This document shows, piece by piece, positions 1 through 11,554 of a DNA stretch of 64,000 nucleotides. The stretch covers positions 25,767,598 through 25,831,597 of the forward strand of contig NC_084814.1 of assembly GCF_963583255.1 (NCBI RefSeq). Reading direction: 5' to 3'. Position 1 is the first letter of the stretch, and every line of letters begins with the position of its first letter. This DNA comes from Pyrus communis (lineage: Eukaryota > Streptophyta > Magnoliopsida > Rosales > Rosaceae). Under the pieces are notes generated by a model. That model was given only the letters and a program-made list of their open reading frames with translations. It did not search any database and was not told where the DNA came from. A program made the translations under genes and the position numbers.

Positions 1-1597
1 AGCATTGTAAATCATCCAAGGAAAAACAAAGCCTAGAGCTAAATAAGAAAAGCTTTGCTAATTAGTTTGTTTTGTGAGCTTTCTTTAAGTGTGTGCTCTA
101 TTTTCTTCTTCTTGGGATCATTAGAGTTATCTTGGATACTCTTCTTATTCAACAGGAAGGTGCACATTAAGAATGTTTCAGTATCTGATTTAAGCTCATG
201 ACGTGTCGTTTCAAAGAGAATGACGACGCACATCAAACTCGCTGCTTTACTGTAATATGTCGGCTTTTTGGCCAAATTTCATTGTTTACAATGTTTTATT
301 AGGATTTAAGTTTTAAGGACGTTTTTATTAACTAATCTAAGATTTCTTTGGGAACAAACTAATCAAGCAGAAATGAAGAGAGATAAAGGGAAGAATTGCA
401 CTTTGATTTCTTTGTAATGGATATTTTGATGATTACAATATGAAGGACTAAATGGTTATATATAGAAACCATTGATAATCCACAATGACAAGATTAACCT
501 CTAACAACCTTACTCAATTACAAGATTACCCTTCTTAACAAACTCAATCCCTAACTACCTTTGTAACTAACTTGACTTATATTTGCTTGCCACATGTTAT
601 TGGTTAATAGTTTTTAGTGTTTTGTTAATTGTTTAATTCTATTCTTATTTGGATGATTTCTAGAGCTTTTAGAGTTATGAGACATTACAAATAGGAATAT
701 TTAGGCGAACTGTCATTTTGTAAATTTTGAGGTTTCTCATACTTTCAAATGGATTCCAATTTTCTTCTTGACTTTTTCTTTTCTCGTTGTATCACAAGAT
801 GAATGGACAAAAGCAACCTAGCCAGGAAGCAGTTACAAACATATATATGCAATAAGCTAGCAAACTGCTTCAGGTCATGAGTTGAAGAGGGACCCGTGAA
901 GCAGAAATGGTATGGGTTTAATCCAATAATTCACGTTGGGAAAGTAGAACGAAAGTGGGGGCACTCATGTTGTACTTTTGCATCAATAGGTAAGAAAAAC
1001 TATGTCACTTCTGCATGAACGACAACCTTGCAATCAGTAGCTACGATTTTGTTTTCTTCTTCAGTTTGACTAATATATCTAATTAGGGTTACGTACAAAT
1101 TTCCGTTAACTAGTTAATTAAAAGATCGGATTGCACGCATGATGCAAATTCTACCAAAGCAATGATACAATTTGCTGCCAATGATGAAGGAAGGTCCTGA
1201 TCATCCTCTAAGTAACCACAATCTGAAAAGCTATTCAGAAAACCATCTGCTAATTCTCCAGTCCACATGCAGCCAAGCAAATGAAGCCTAAAGCCATCAT
1301 CTCATACTGCCACACAACGAATATATGTCAGGAATCAGATATAAGTATGTGTTTTTTCATGCTAACTCTGCATTATATATCCACCACATATACATTTGTA
1401 TATAACATATATTCCACATCAATATTATTACGTGACATTCACCGGAGGGTATGAGAAAAAGCCAAATAATCATGTGCCGTGCATATATCAATGGCCCTTG
1501 TGATAGATTAAGAAAACAAAATTAATTATATAAAAAGTAGATGCTGATCAGGATATATGCAGTGTGTTTCAAATGAGAGATTCCTCAAATAGACGTA
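1..1597. other. Intergenic sequence, no gene recognised
   Basis: AT-rich non-coding DNA. A 78-codon lysine-rich open frame on the minus strand (39-275) begins at an ATG, but I recognise no domain in it and see no supporting splice signals, so I do not call it a gene. It could be an exon of a gene lying mostly outside the window. Confidence 0.5.
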
Positions 1598-1607
1598 TTT
1601 GAGAGAC

Positions 1608-1776
1608 GGGTAATGTTACTATGTTAGGGAGACCAATGTGTAGACCAAATTTTGTAAATCATATGACATGGTTGTTGATGATTGTATTATTATTATTTAA
1701 GTGTTGATTAACATGCTTATATTCTATTGGTGACACATCACATGATTTTCCAAATTTGGTCTACCTAGCATAATTC
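1608..1776. mobile_element. MITE, Mutator-like (9-10 bp target duplication)
   Basis: A 169-bp non-coding element flanked by the perfect direct repeat TTTGAGAGAC at 1598-1607 and 1777-1786. Its ends are inverted: the left end reads GGGTAATGTTACTATGTTAG and the right end, on the opposite strand, begins GAATTATGCTAGGTAGACC. Longer internal inverted segments (ACCAAATTTTG against CAAATTTGGT) make it a fold-back. A duplication of 9-10 bp points to Mutator-type transposition. There is no coding capacity, so it depends on a transposase encoded elsewhere. The target duplication is seen directly; the superfamily is inferred from its length. Confidence 0.75.
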
Positions 1777-2098
1777 TTTGAGAGACACTTTGGTAGTGTC
1801 CACTCCACATTACATTTCTATGAACCAAAACCATTCTAGTTTTTAGGTTTCTTTATACAAAATCATCCAAATTGAAAACCATATGACTATCAAATTAAAT
1901 GATGGTTATTTCAATGTATATTTGAAACACCCTATTCGTCTGTTGTCTTCATTGTAATTAGATTTTTAATGGTTGGAATTGTTTTTATGTTTTGCAAAAT
2001 TAATTTATAAATGATGTTTAAAATATATATATAGTTAGAATTGTTAAAAAACAAAAAAAAAGAAATAGGCCTCAAAACGTATCTATCGAATAAACTTA

Positions 2099-2219
2099 GG
2101 GAAGTGTTAGTGACACTCCAAAAATCTCATTATACACTCATCACAAGTATATTTTTCTTTCCGAATATAGAAAGTTTGAAGTGTAGAATGAGAATTTTGG
2201 AGTGTCAATAACAATTTCC
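2099..2219 (+). mobile_element. hAT-type MITE, 121-bp family, copy A
   Basis: A 121-bp near-palindrome whose arms begin GGGAAGTGTTAGTGACACTCC and, on the opposite strand, GGAAATTGTTATTGACACTCC. It is flanked by the perfect 8-bp target duplication TAAACTTA (2091-2098 and 2220-2227). Three other copies of the same length lie in this window. An 8-bp duplication and short terminal inverted repeats fit the hAT superfamily. This copy has several differences from the others in both arms, so it is probably older. Confidence 0.85.
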
Positions 2220-4323
2220 TAAACTTATTTTAAAATCCTTAATGAGATAAAGGGCGGTGTATAATAACACGTACGGTGCCAAGCATATATAGAGAATTGG
2301 GTTGGACGAGTAAGATATGGTGCTCAGAGCGGTGTGAGCTGGATAAGAATGGTTGTGGGAGACATATAGGTATAATATATTTCATGATGTGAAGTTAGGT
2401 GGGGAATGGGTGGCAACGGTTTCCTGTTCACGGTTCACTCTAAAGCTCTGTTGAGTCTTGACGTGTATCGTGTGGTGTGGGGAATAATGTCTTCGGCTTT
2501 TGGCCTTTAGCTTTTGGCTTTTGGCTCTGGCCTTTTGCTGGAAGCATTTCCTTTGTTTTCTTTTATCCACTTTCATTGTCAAGTCACTGTACAAGCTGGC
2601 ATATATATATGGCTCTAGATGACATGCAAGACCAATGCCTGGAGCTGACTGAAAGTCTGCAACTCCTGCCATGCATGGCTGCTTGATTACCATTGTTTAA
2701 CTGTAACAACCATTATTAAGGAAATGATAAACATTTGTCTCTACTGTACATACAACGTATTACGTATATATAGGTATGTGTTGCAAGTTATTAAGCTAAT
2801 GTTTAATTCCATGTTGTAGTCCCACTATAACTAAATTTTCTGTAGTTACTTCTGTAAATATTGAGAAATTCTCTAAATACATTTAACTTGGTCGCAGAAT
2901 CTCTACTATGATATCATTGTCAGCCATCACAGTGCAAACTGGCTTACTATCTCCATTTTTGGACAAAAACGGTGCGTTTTTATATATAAGATAACAACAT
3001 TTCTGTCTTTCACCCTTGCGTTCATGTCCTGAGGTCCTCATCTTATAATTAATTCGCTCGCACACAATTATATGTAAGTACGTGGTCAAAATGTTACAAG
3101 TTCATGAACCTGACAATCTTTGAGTTAATTAATTGACTTGATTAAAAACTGATACAACAAGTATTTTATGATCAGTGGAGTTCTATAAGGTAAACATGTG
3201 CTTTAGGTAGACATCTTATCTTACATATATCTTATAGAATAATTAACAATAACATAATTAGTACAAATGAATAGGCTGCGTTTCCTGAATGTTACATTGC
3301 ACTTGATCAATATACGCACGCCTTTATAACATGCATGTAATAATCTGTCTCGAGATATGCAGACAACGATTAAACTGGTTTTATAATGTTCCATGCATCA
3401 CCCACTCCTAGTATGTTTCATTTGCCCTCTTTAATTAGTCATGATCAAGTACATTTCCTCATTGCATGTGCTACCTTCCAGTTTCGATCAAGGCTTCAAC
3501 AACCACTATATATATATATATATATATTAGTTATTATCAACTATATTAATTACAATGGCAACCGTAATTTAAATAGAAGGTTTCTTTGGGAAGCTCCAAA
3601 AGCAATTGATCAACGTTATATACGTCTTTGCAAGGTCTTTTTTTTTTTTTTTTTTTTAACTTTCTAATACTAGGGACAATTCTTTAGATTATCAAACACA
3701 CTCTTTCATGTGTGCCGAATATTCAAGCTTAAGACCTTGACAATTTAACAAGATAACATGAAGCACATGTGTTAGTGTACATAGGAGAATCTGATTAGGA
3801 TTCCAAGTCTTGTTGGGTTAGATTTTTTGTATTCCCTATGAACTTAGTTTACTTGTACACCAAGTCACTATTATGCTCTAATATTATGAATAAAGTTGAA
3901 GCGATAAGTAACAAGAGAGTGACTCAACTCTTCTAAGCCTTCTAGGGTAATTAACTTTCCGATGTGGAGCAACTCTACATATCACCACACTTCCAACTTT
4001 GATTTGGGTTCAATGGTGCTTAAGGAGAACGATGGGCCCTTTTCTGTTGATAGGCAGGCATTTGTGGGCTTGGATTGAATTGAAAGTGGACTTTCATTGA
4101 TTAGTGCGTTTTATGCTACTTTTCAATATCGCAGTGGCCTTGCACTAGTCAATGAAATGTGAGGTCCATACAGTTGAAAGGTAAATCACACACTAATTTG
4201 TAGCTTTTTAGGTGTTTTGGTAGAACTTTATTCGTCGTCAGAAGCGGTCTCTGCATTCTAGCAATGACGTTGTATTTATGTGTGTAAATAGAATTGTTAT
4301 AAATTAAATTAATATTATGACAT

Positions 4324-4387
4324 TGCCTATGCAATTGCATTGCATATGTGGTCAATGCCTATGCAATTGCATTGCATATGTGGTCAA
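4324..4387. repeat. 32-bp perfect tandem duplication
   Basis: Two adjacent identical 32-bp units (4324-4355, 4356-4387), each starting TGCCTATGCAATTGCATTGC and ending GGTCAA. Each unit contains the palindrome GCAATTGC. The perfect identity suggests a recent slippage-type duplication. Confidence 0.9.
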
Positions 4388-5588
4388 TATGCCTTTGTTT
4401 TTGGGTTTCGGTCATATCCCATACATATATATTAGTCATATATATCACATAACAACACAACAAAATATGGAAAATGATTCTCTTCCCTCTTAATTTCTCT
4501 TTTATTTTCGTTTTTTCTACTTGAATAGTTACGATTAAGTCACGTCAATATCTTATATTAATTTTTTAGTAGAGATAAAAAGACCAAAAAAATTATAAAA
4601 GGAAGAAAATAAAAGAAATGAGAATAAGAAGGGAGTCTTACCCCCACAAAATATATACACAAGGCAGTCTCAAAGCCGCAGTTAAATTTCCAAGCCAAAG
4701 AAAAAGTCATCTTTCTCATTTGAAAAGCGTTGAATGCATGGTCTCTGCATATTTAGAAAAATGCTGTGCTTTTTCTTTCTCTGCACGGACTGCTATATGG
4801 CTCTGATTCTGAGGAATGCGAGAGAAGGATAGAGAGTGTATGTATGTGATATAATTAATGAATGGAGTTTGTTTGTGCCTGTGTGTTTGAAGACACCGTC
4901 CTTACAACTGAGTCTCTGTGGGAACTGAAAAACATGGCGCTGATCAATGCTCATCGTTTTTTCATTCGCATTTATATACGCACCAGAACAACCCTGCAGT
5001 CACAAAAAGGACTAGTCTTCTCTCTCTTTTCTCTCTATAATATAATGTTGACATCTAGATATAATAATATAAAAGTCTTTAGCTTATCAACTTCGGTCAG
5101 TACGGATTAGGTTTTAAATGCTGGTCTGGTCAATGGTCATGGGCTTGTGGTGGTGAAGACTGGAGAGCTCACCTCCATTATGAGAGATCTTCACATAGTC
5201 CAAACAGAAAATCTAACGCTTGGGTACTCGCAAGTATATAAATGTTGAGGGATCCAAGAGAAGTGAGAATATTAACAATAGATCATGATCAGTGTGAATA
5301 TTTTTTTTGTAACGATATATTTGTTAGATTAAAAAACTGACGTGATTCGTCAATATTTTTCTTTACTATTGTAATAGAGGGTCATTTGTGATCAATGTGA
5401 CAATTAACAACCTAATTATTGATGATATATATTTATAGTAGAAATCTAACCTAGCTAGCTAGGATAACTGAGCCAGTGCACATCACCTTACCCATCCTTA
5501 CCGCTTAGCTAACCTCGATGGCTTAAAAAAATAAAAAAAATAAAAAAACAAACAAACAAACCTCGGTGGCTTAGACAAATAAATCAAG

Positions 5589-5591
<3 letters not shown>

Positions 5592-5623
<32 letters not shown>
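5592..5623. repeat. (AT)n microsatellite
   Basis: About 16 uninterrupted AT dinucleotides about 240 bp downstream of the IDD stop codon. Confidence 0.95.
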
Positions 5624-5627
<4 letters not shown>

Positions 5628-5863
5628 CAAAACCATGCATCATATATATATTTATGTTCGATAGTGATCTTCATTTACGAAATAATTAATGAACAAACAA
5701 CTCCATACAAATTGCAGGATCGGTACAGCACTCGTCTACTCATGAGCCTTATATACCCTAATTACAAGCTTGTAATATGATAGAACCTCAAAAGGCAATA
5801 GTGAAAAAAAAAAAACATAAAAAAGGCTTACACAAGAGATCGAGGGGAAATGAGGAAACCTAC

Positions 5864-8433
5864 TTATGCGTTAGCAGATTTTGCATGATGGGTTCGAGTA
5901 CTAATATTCTTCTCTAATAGATGATCACCTTCTGATGCTATAGCCGATGACATGTAACTCAAAACCAGACAATGTTGATTGGTTTTTGCTTCATGAGCGC
6001 CTTGAACAAACTGTTTATTGCACGCATGGCAAGTGATTTGAAGAATGGTGGAGTTCACTTTCTTGACGGCTTGCTCTTTCAAAGCGTGAGCCTTGTCCAA
6101 CTCGGCCTGCGCTTGTTGCCTTATTCTCTTGGCATTTGCAAACTCCTTCTGCGCCAGTTCGATGTGGCGCTCGGCTTGCTGCCTCGCCTCATTGGCGTAA
6201 GCCTTTTCCGCCATCGCAAGCCTTAACTGCTCTCGCGCTTCTTCTTTCAGCCTCAATACCCCAGCAGCCGTGGCGGCAAGTTTAGGTTTCTGATCATCGT
6301 CATCACGCTCGTGATGATTAGTAGTAGTGCTGCTGCTTTCCCTTTCCCTTTCCTTCATCTCGTTCTCCCTCGGGGAGTAATTTTGATTCGCGATCATAAT
6401 GTTTGAATGTTGTTCAATATTTTTGTTCTGATGACTATGACCACCCCCGCCAAATTCGCATGAACCAATTGAGAGCTGCAGCTGAGTGGAATGGTTTTCT
6501 TCTCTCTTAGACGAAACAGAGACTTCGTTGATCGGAATATTAATATTCGATGTAGTTGCGAGCTGAAGATCCAAATTGTAATGTGCATTACTGCTATTCT
6601 TCTTGGACAGTGTAGCTTGATGATGATCAGCGTGAGCGGGAGGGTTATTTAAGATTAATTTGGTGTACTCGGTTGGACTTGGATGTGGTAGTACCAAATT
6701 ATTAGATGGAGGCCAAGTGGAAGGAGCCCTGCTAAAATTGTTGTCACTGCAAGATGGACTAGGACTTGAAGCCGTTCGTGACAGGCATGCTCCCGGTTGA
6801 AGCGTTTGTGATTCCGGCCGCACACGATCCATGTTGCAAGCATCTTGGTGCTCTATGAAACTCTCAACCCTATTCATAAAAATAAATTTAAATATATCAA
6901 ATAAACTTATAAGAAAAAGAGTAATGATATTCTTATTATAATTTTATACCGCATTTTTTTACCATCTTAGGTGGCAGATGAGTTGGACAACATTTTGAAA
7001 TTAAATGATAATTAATTTAGATGATATGAATGTCCACATCAAATGCCATCTAAGGTGATATATAATTATAGTATAAAAACATGGTAAAAATAGCATTATT
7101 GTAAGAAAGTCTTCATCAAGTATATGCTTATACTAATATGAAAATTGACACGCTATTTAATACAAGTAAATTCTACTTTGAATCTCATATATATTAAGAT
7201 ATATTAATAAGTTGATCAGTTTTGTGTATTCTGATAATAATGGTTGAATATGGGTGCTAAAAACAAGGCATAAGGAAGATATATATAATCATGCTATACA
7301 TGTAGGCATTATAAGGGAGAATTACCAAGAATGAAAGAATGACAAGGGAGGAACGAGGATCGAAATGGTAGCTAGAGGATCGAGGATATTTATATATTAA
7401 TTAAGAAAGGAATAAAAACATGTTAATTACTGCTGAAAAGCTAATCTTTATGGTATATTCCATGTCATACTTAGTCAATACATAGCCGTTTTCGTCTTAG
7501 GATACCAAAAAACAATAACCAAGTTAAAATAAATAAATAAATGGGAGCTAAAACATATCCTGTCTAGTCTCTACATGTATGACCTAAACTGATTTCGGGA
7601 AATGTGTTTCGAGAAAAACAGTGGTTAAGATATACTTGATTTTCCAAGCTGGTTTTCCGTCAGTCAAGAGCACTCATCAGGGACCAAAACCTTTTTGCTA
7701 TTTTGTTTACTTTTTCAAAGTCAAAACCAATTAACAAAAAGAGAGCTTGAAAGGTTCGATATATATCATGATGCATTTGGAATGCCTTTGCCATCTGAAA
7801 TCATGATCTTACATATGTACGACATTTATCATTTTCATAATTCAAAAGAAAAAAACTTGATACAGAAATTGGGATGTAGTCTAGTTAATTGTTTGTGTTA
7901 ATAATATAATTATGTGTTTAAAGAAATAATACGAAATTTTGACTGCCGTTGGTGTTTGGAAGAGTGGAGGGGGTTGTCGCTAATAGAAGGAAAACCACTT
8001 TTCCTTACCTAGAGAAAACACGGCCGCAGTCACAAGAATGTCCTCTGGTACCGCAGGTTTTGAGATGTGCCTTGTAATCTGATTGAACTGCATACCCTTT
8101 TGAGCACTTATCACAAACCCACTGTTTGTGGTTGCTGTGCTTTCTCCTGAAGTGCTTTTTTATGCCGACGAGATCGCCGAGGGCGTGGCAGGGATCATGG
8201 TGCAGGCAGCTTGGTTCCGGGCACACAAAAACCCGCTTCTTCACGACCGGACTCTCTCGCTTCAGCAGCTTCCACGGCACCTTGTGCCGCCGCCGGTGCA
8301 TCTGTAGGTTCTGGTCTCTCTGAAACCCTTGGTTGCAGATCTCGCAAATGTAACGATCCGATTCCAGCAAGGTTTTCGGCGAAAGTGACACCACCTCCGC
8401 ATCTGGATCTATATCACACATAAGCACAAATTA

Positions 8434-8470
<37 letters not shown>

Positions 8471-8791
8471 CACATAAAAACACCATGTATATATATATGT
8501 TGATGCAAAAATCATTTTTTACGTCGTCCAGCTGATACAGCCTAATCCTTTGTTTTACTTAAACAAAAAAAATATCGATCGCACAGCTTAATTAAGCGTA
8601 AATTACACCGAGGAAAGAACTCTATCATTAATATCAATTGATGATATATATACATATATATATATATATAGATGTATGTATGTACCTGGAGTGCCTGCAG
8701 GTCTTCTCTTTCTTTTATTGGTGTGGCCATTTTCTAAGCAAGAAAAGGGATCAGAAGAAGGGACTGAGGAAGAAGAGTTATTGGGTAACAT
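5864..8791 (-). CDS. INDETERMINATE DOMAIN (IDD) C2H2 zinc-finger transcription factor, IDD14/15/16 (SGR5) clade
   Basis: A plant nuclear transcription factor. Exons on the minus strand are 8791-8686, 8408-8009 and 6869-5864, giving 503 aa; all junctions are GT-AG and keep phase. Residues 25-36 form the basic start of the ID domain (NKRKRRPAGTPD) and span intron 1. Zinc finger 1 covers residues 57-77 (C57, C60, H73, H77) and finger 2 residues 98-126. Two C2HC-type fingers follow at about 134-154 and 161-180, ending EHQDAC. The linker carries the conserved segment KVPWKLLKRE. The C-terminal part has an EAR-like LDLQL at 268-272, a long alanine/glutamine-rich coiled coil at about 371-441 and the motif TILQITCHAC at 443-452. 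In Arabidopsis this coiled-coil combination marks IDD14, IDD15/SGR5 and IDD16, which act in shoot gravitropism, auxin-related organ form and starch metabolism. The start was chosen because it yields the clade's short Ser-rich N-terminus. Orthology within the trio is not resolved by eye. Confidence 0.93.
6919..7101. mobile_element. MITE in intron 2 of the IDD gene
   Basis: A roughly 183-bp AT-rich inverted-repeat element. The left end begins GAGTAATGATATTCTTATTA and the right end terminates AAAAATAGCATTATTG. Inner arms also pair (ACCATCTTAGGTGGCA against TGCCATCTAAGGTG). Imperfect flanking repeats TAAGAAAAA and TAAGAAAGT would be a decayed 9-bp target duplication. I recognise this as a family common in apple/pear introns from memory only. 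It is non-coding. Confidence 0.6.
8439..8469. repeat. (AT)n microsatellite in IDD intron 1
   Basis: A pure AT dinucleotide run beginning about 30 bp upstream, in genomic coordinates, of the exon 2 acceptor, within the 277-bp first intron. Confidence 0.95.
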
Positions 8792-8861
8792 AGTGAATTA
8801 AAAACTCTAATCTCTCCTGTGTTAAAATGTTCTGTAATATAAGCTAACTAAGATGCAAAGC

Positions 8862-8863
<2 letters not shown>

Positions 8864-8896
<33 letters not shown>
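8864..8896. repeat. (CT)n microsatellite upstream of the IDD start
   Basis: About 16 CT repeats ending roughly 70-105 bp upstream of the IDD ATG. Read on the gene's strand it is a GA repeat in the likely 5' untranslated region, a place where BPC/GAGA-binding factors commonly act. The regulatory role is inference. Confidence 0.8.
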
Positions 8897-8897
<1 letters not shown>

Positions 8898-9237
8898 ATT
8901 AAAGTTTAATATATATGACTAAAAGTAATAATAATAAGAGGGTGGTGATATTTTGGGGAAGAGGTAGGGGAGAGAGAAAGAGATGGAGCTACAAAGGCTA
9001 CAAGGGACATGAGGAGGAGGAAGAAAAAAGAAGCTCTTCCTTTTCCTTTCTTTCTTTCGGTTGCCTCATGCTATCTATCAGCTTTCCTTCTTTTATTTTA
9101 TCTTTTCAACTCTCATCAGCTTTTCGAAACAATCAGCTTTCTCTCTTCTTTCCTCTTTCTTTCTATCTTTTCTTTCTTTCTTCCAACCCTCGGCTTCCTT
9201 TGTGGAGTCTCCTCCTTAATAACTCCTTCCAAAGGAA

Positions 9238-9239
<2 letters not shown>

Positions 9240-9280
<41 letters not shown>

Positions 9281-9287
9281 AAGAGAG
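9240..9287. repeat. (GA)n microsatellite
   Basis: A GA-rich run with two AA interruptions, about 450 bp upstream of the IDD start codon. Confidence 0.9.
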
Positions 9288-11416
9288 TGTTAGAAAGCCT
9301 ATCACAAAGATCGAAACTCGATCCCACAAACAGCAATGGGCTCCATGGGGAAAAAAATCTCAACAAAGAAACAAAAAACACTCATATAATTCATTCACAG
9401 CGCACAGTAAATATTTTCCAAACCTATTTGCATGCATTAATACATCCCAAAGCTCCAAATATACACGTAACCCTTCCTTGTCCACCTTTTTATTATTATT
9501 ATTTTGATTGAACTTTTCCTATTTCCTCCAGGTGAGAACTCTCTTGATATAATTATTAAGTTCTTTTTTATTTTTTGGTTTTTTTTTCGAACAATTGATA
9601 ATCTCTATTAATTCATCTAAATTAAAAAGACATGGATTATAATTTGAGTGTTGAGAGAGTACATTGCTATAATCAAATTGGCTAAGCCTATTTTGGGATT
9701 AAGTTTGCATTATATAACTTTCTCTTGTACCGACTTAAATTTGCATTATATAACTTTCTCTTTTCATTGGCCGAAGTACCCTTTCTTCTTGATGTACGCA
9801 CACTCAATTTATTAATTTTGAAGCAGCTTTTGTAAAGGTATTGCTGAGGATGTGATGTCCCCATCAAGGGCATACTAGTCAATGAAATCATAATTCTCTA
9901 TGCAAGATACTTAATCTTTGGTAAACTGAGAGCATCAGCAAAATAGTGAATTGGAAATTGGCAGCATTGGCTTTTTTGGATCAATTTGGCATTTTTCTGG
10001 GTTTTATTGTTTAGGCCAATGCTTAATAAAATAACAGGGGGCAACAAGCAACTGATTGCAGCAAAAAAAAGAATAGAAGACTCTCGGCCATAATCATTGA
10101 AACTTGTTCGTCTCATTTTCTCGCCAAGAGGTTGTAGTTTTTTTGCCGATCAATTTCATTTTCTTTATCATTCAGTTGCATAAGCCGATACTCAAAGGAT
10201 TAATTTCCTCAACTATTCGGCGTACATGCCGCTGTTCAAGAAAATTGAGGTACAAATGTTTATACCCGATTTTGCATTATTTGCTCAAATGTTTGGAGCC
10301 GTTAGATTAAAAGAAGATCAAGAGAGTTTTCGGCTTGTGTTCCTGGTTTCGGCCGAGTAGGTTGGCAGTCCATAAAGGAGACTGTGAGTCTCGGCCCAAT
10401 AATACATTGCTAGTGGCGTGGTCGAGTCCTAGGTGAAGTAGGATTGCTTCAAGATTAGGATTGGTTTCGATAAGATTTGAATCTATTGCTTAAGAATCAA
10501 GACTAGTTTCTGAATGAAGTTTGAATTAATCGCATAATAAGACTAGGTGCAGAATCCTAGTTTGAGTCAAAGAATGTGAGCTCCACGGTGATAGAGTTTT
10601 GGTGAAGAATGATTTGTGAAAGAACGAAAGATAATGCTAAGGAGACTCTCCAACTTGAGCATCACGAAATTCATTCCTATAAATACAAAAGATCGTGCAA
10701 CGAGAAATGGACCTCAACTGAACACCATAAGTCAACGCTTATGCGAAACTTCTCACACCTTTTGAGAAAACTAACTCGTTCACTAACCGTCAGCACAAAT
10801 TTTGACTGGATAGACAAGTTTGGGTATTTCGACTTGATAGATAGGTTTAGGTTGGCAGCCGACAAAAAAAGACTGACTGGATAGACAGAGTTTTCCAAAA
10901 GCAACCAACAAAGGTGACTGGCTGAATAAACAGGGCCAGAGTTGTAGAGTTAGTTTGCCTTAAGAGCCTTGTATGTCTTGCTAGATGGGGATTCTCTCAA
11001 GTCCAACTGATTATTTACCTCAAGTCTCAGCCGACAAAGAATCTTTGATTCTTTTACCGAAAGAGGTCAGTTCATCAACTTTCTCAGCAAAGTAAGTTGT
11101 TACTTTCAAGTTCCTTTTAGATTATTTTTAGATTTCAGCACACAAATAGTTGAACCATTATTGAACTTCATAGCAATTGGCATAACCTTGTCTTTAATTA
11201 GGTTATATAACCCAAGGGCGAGAGTGTTCCTTCCTCGGCCAAAGTCGCTTAATTCAGGAGTTAGCAATGCATTACAGCAAACTCAGAGATATTCACCTGG
11301 CCGAGTCCAATACCGAATTGGCATGCCTGCATCAGTAATCAAGTCATCGAATGAGATAGTTAGCTCCTAATTACTTGGGCACACGTGTCATTTAGGTTGT
11401 GTAATTTTTAAAATCA

Positions 11417-11469
11417 GCTGTATGTATGTATGCATGTATGTATGTATGTATGCATGCATGCATGCATGT
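11417..11469. repeat. (TATG)n/(CATG)n tetranucleotide repeat
   Basis: About 13 tetranucleotide units alternating TATG and CATG, located about 90 bp before a hAT-like element. Confidence 0.85.
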
Positions 11470-11554
11470 GGAGTATTGGAATCCTATTGAGTAATTCATG
11501 TAATGTAATATTATTCCCACAACAGGCGCATGATGTTGTTGTGTTACTTGCAAG

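Larger units (their letters stand above)
2220..5863. other. Intergenic sequence downstream of the IDD gene
   Basis: No gene recognised. It contains AT runs (3508-3528, 5592-5623), a 19-base T tract near 3640, a 32-bp tandem duplication (4324-4387) and short AT-rich open frames without codon bias or splice context. The last few hundred bases should include the 3' untranslated region of the minus-strand IDD gene. Confidence 0.5.
8792..11546. other. IDD upstream region and degraded repeats
   Basis: The first 800 bp upstream of the IDD start contain a CT run (8864-8896), long polypyrimidine stretches and a GA run (9240-9287), typical of a plant promoter or 5' untranslated region. A 22-bp motif is repeated at a spacing of about 38 bp near 9700-9766. 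From about 10.1 to 11.4 kb the sequence repeatedly carries GGCCGA-type words and looks like a decayed LTR-retrotransposon relic, but I could not find LTR ends, a primer-binding site or coding motifs. Confidence 0.4.

Noticed and set aside
8915..9511. 198-codon plus-strand open frame
   Set aside because: It translates polypyrimidine and GA-repeat DNA into low-complexity Ser/Phe/Arg/Glu runs upstream of the IDD gene; no domain or splice logic.
11417..11469. CRISPR-like regular array
   Set aside because: A simple tetranucleotide microsatellite; CRISPR arrays do not occur in plant nuclear DNA and there are no spacers.
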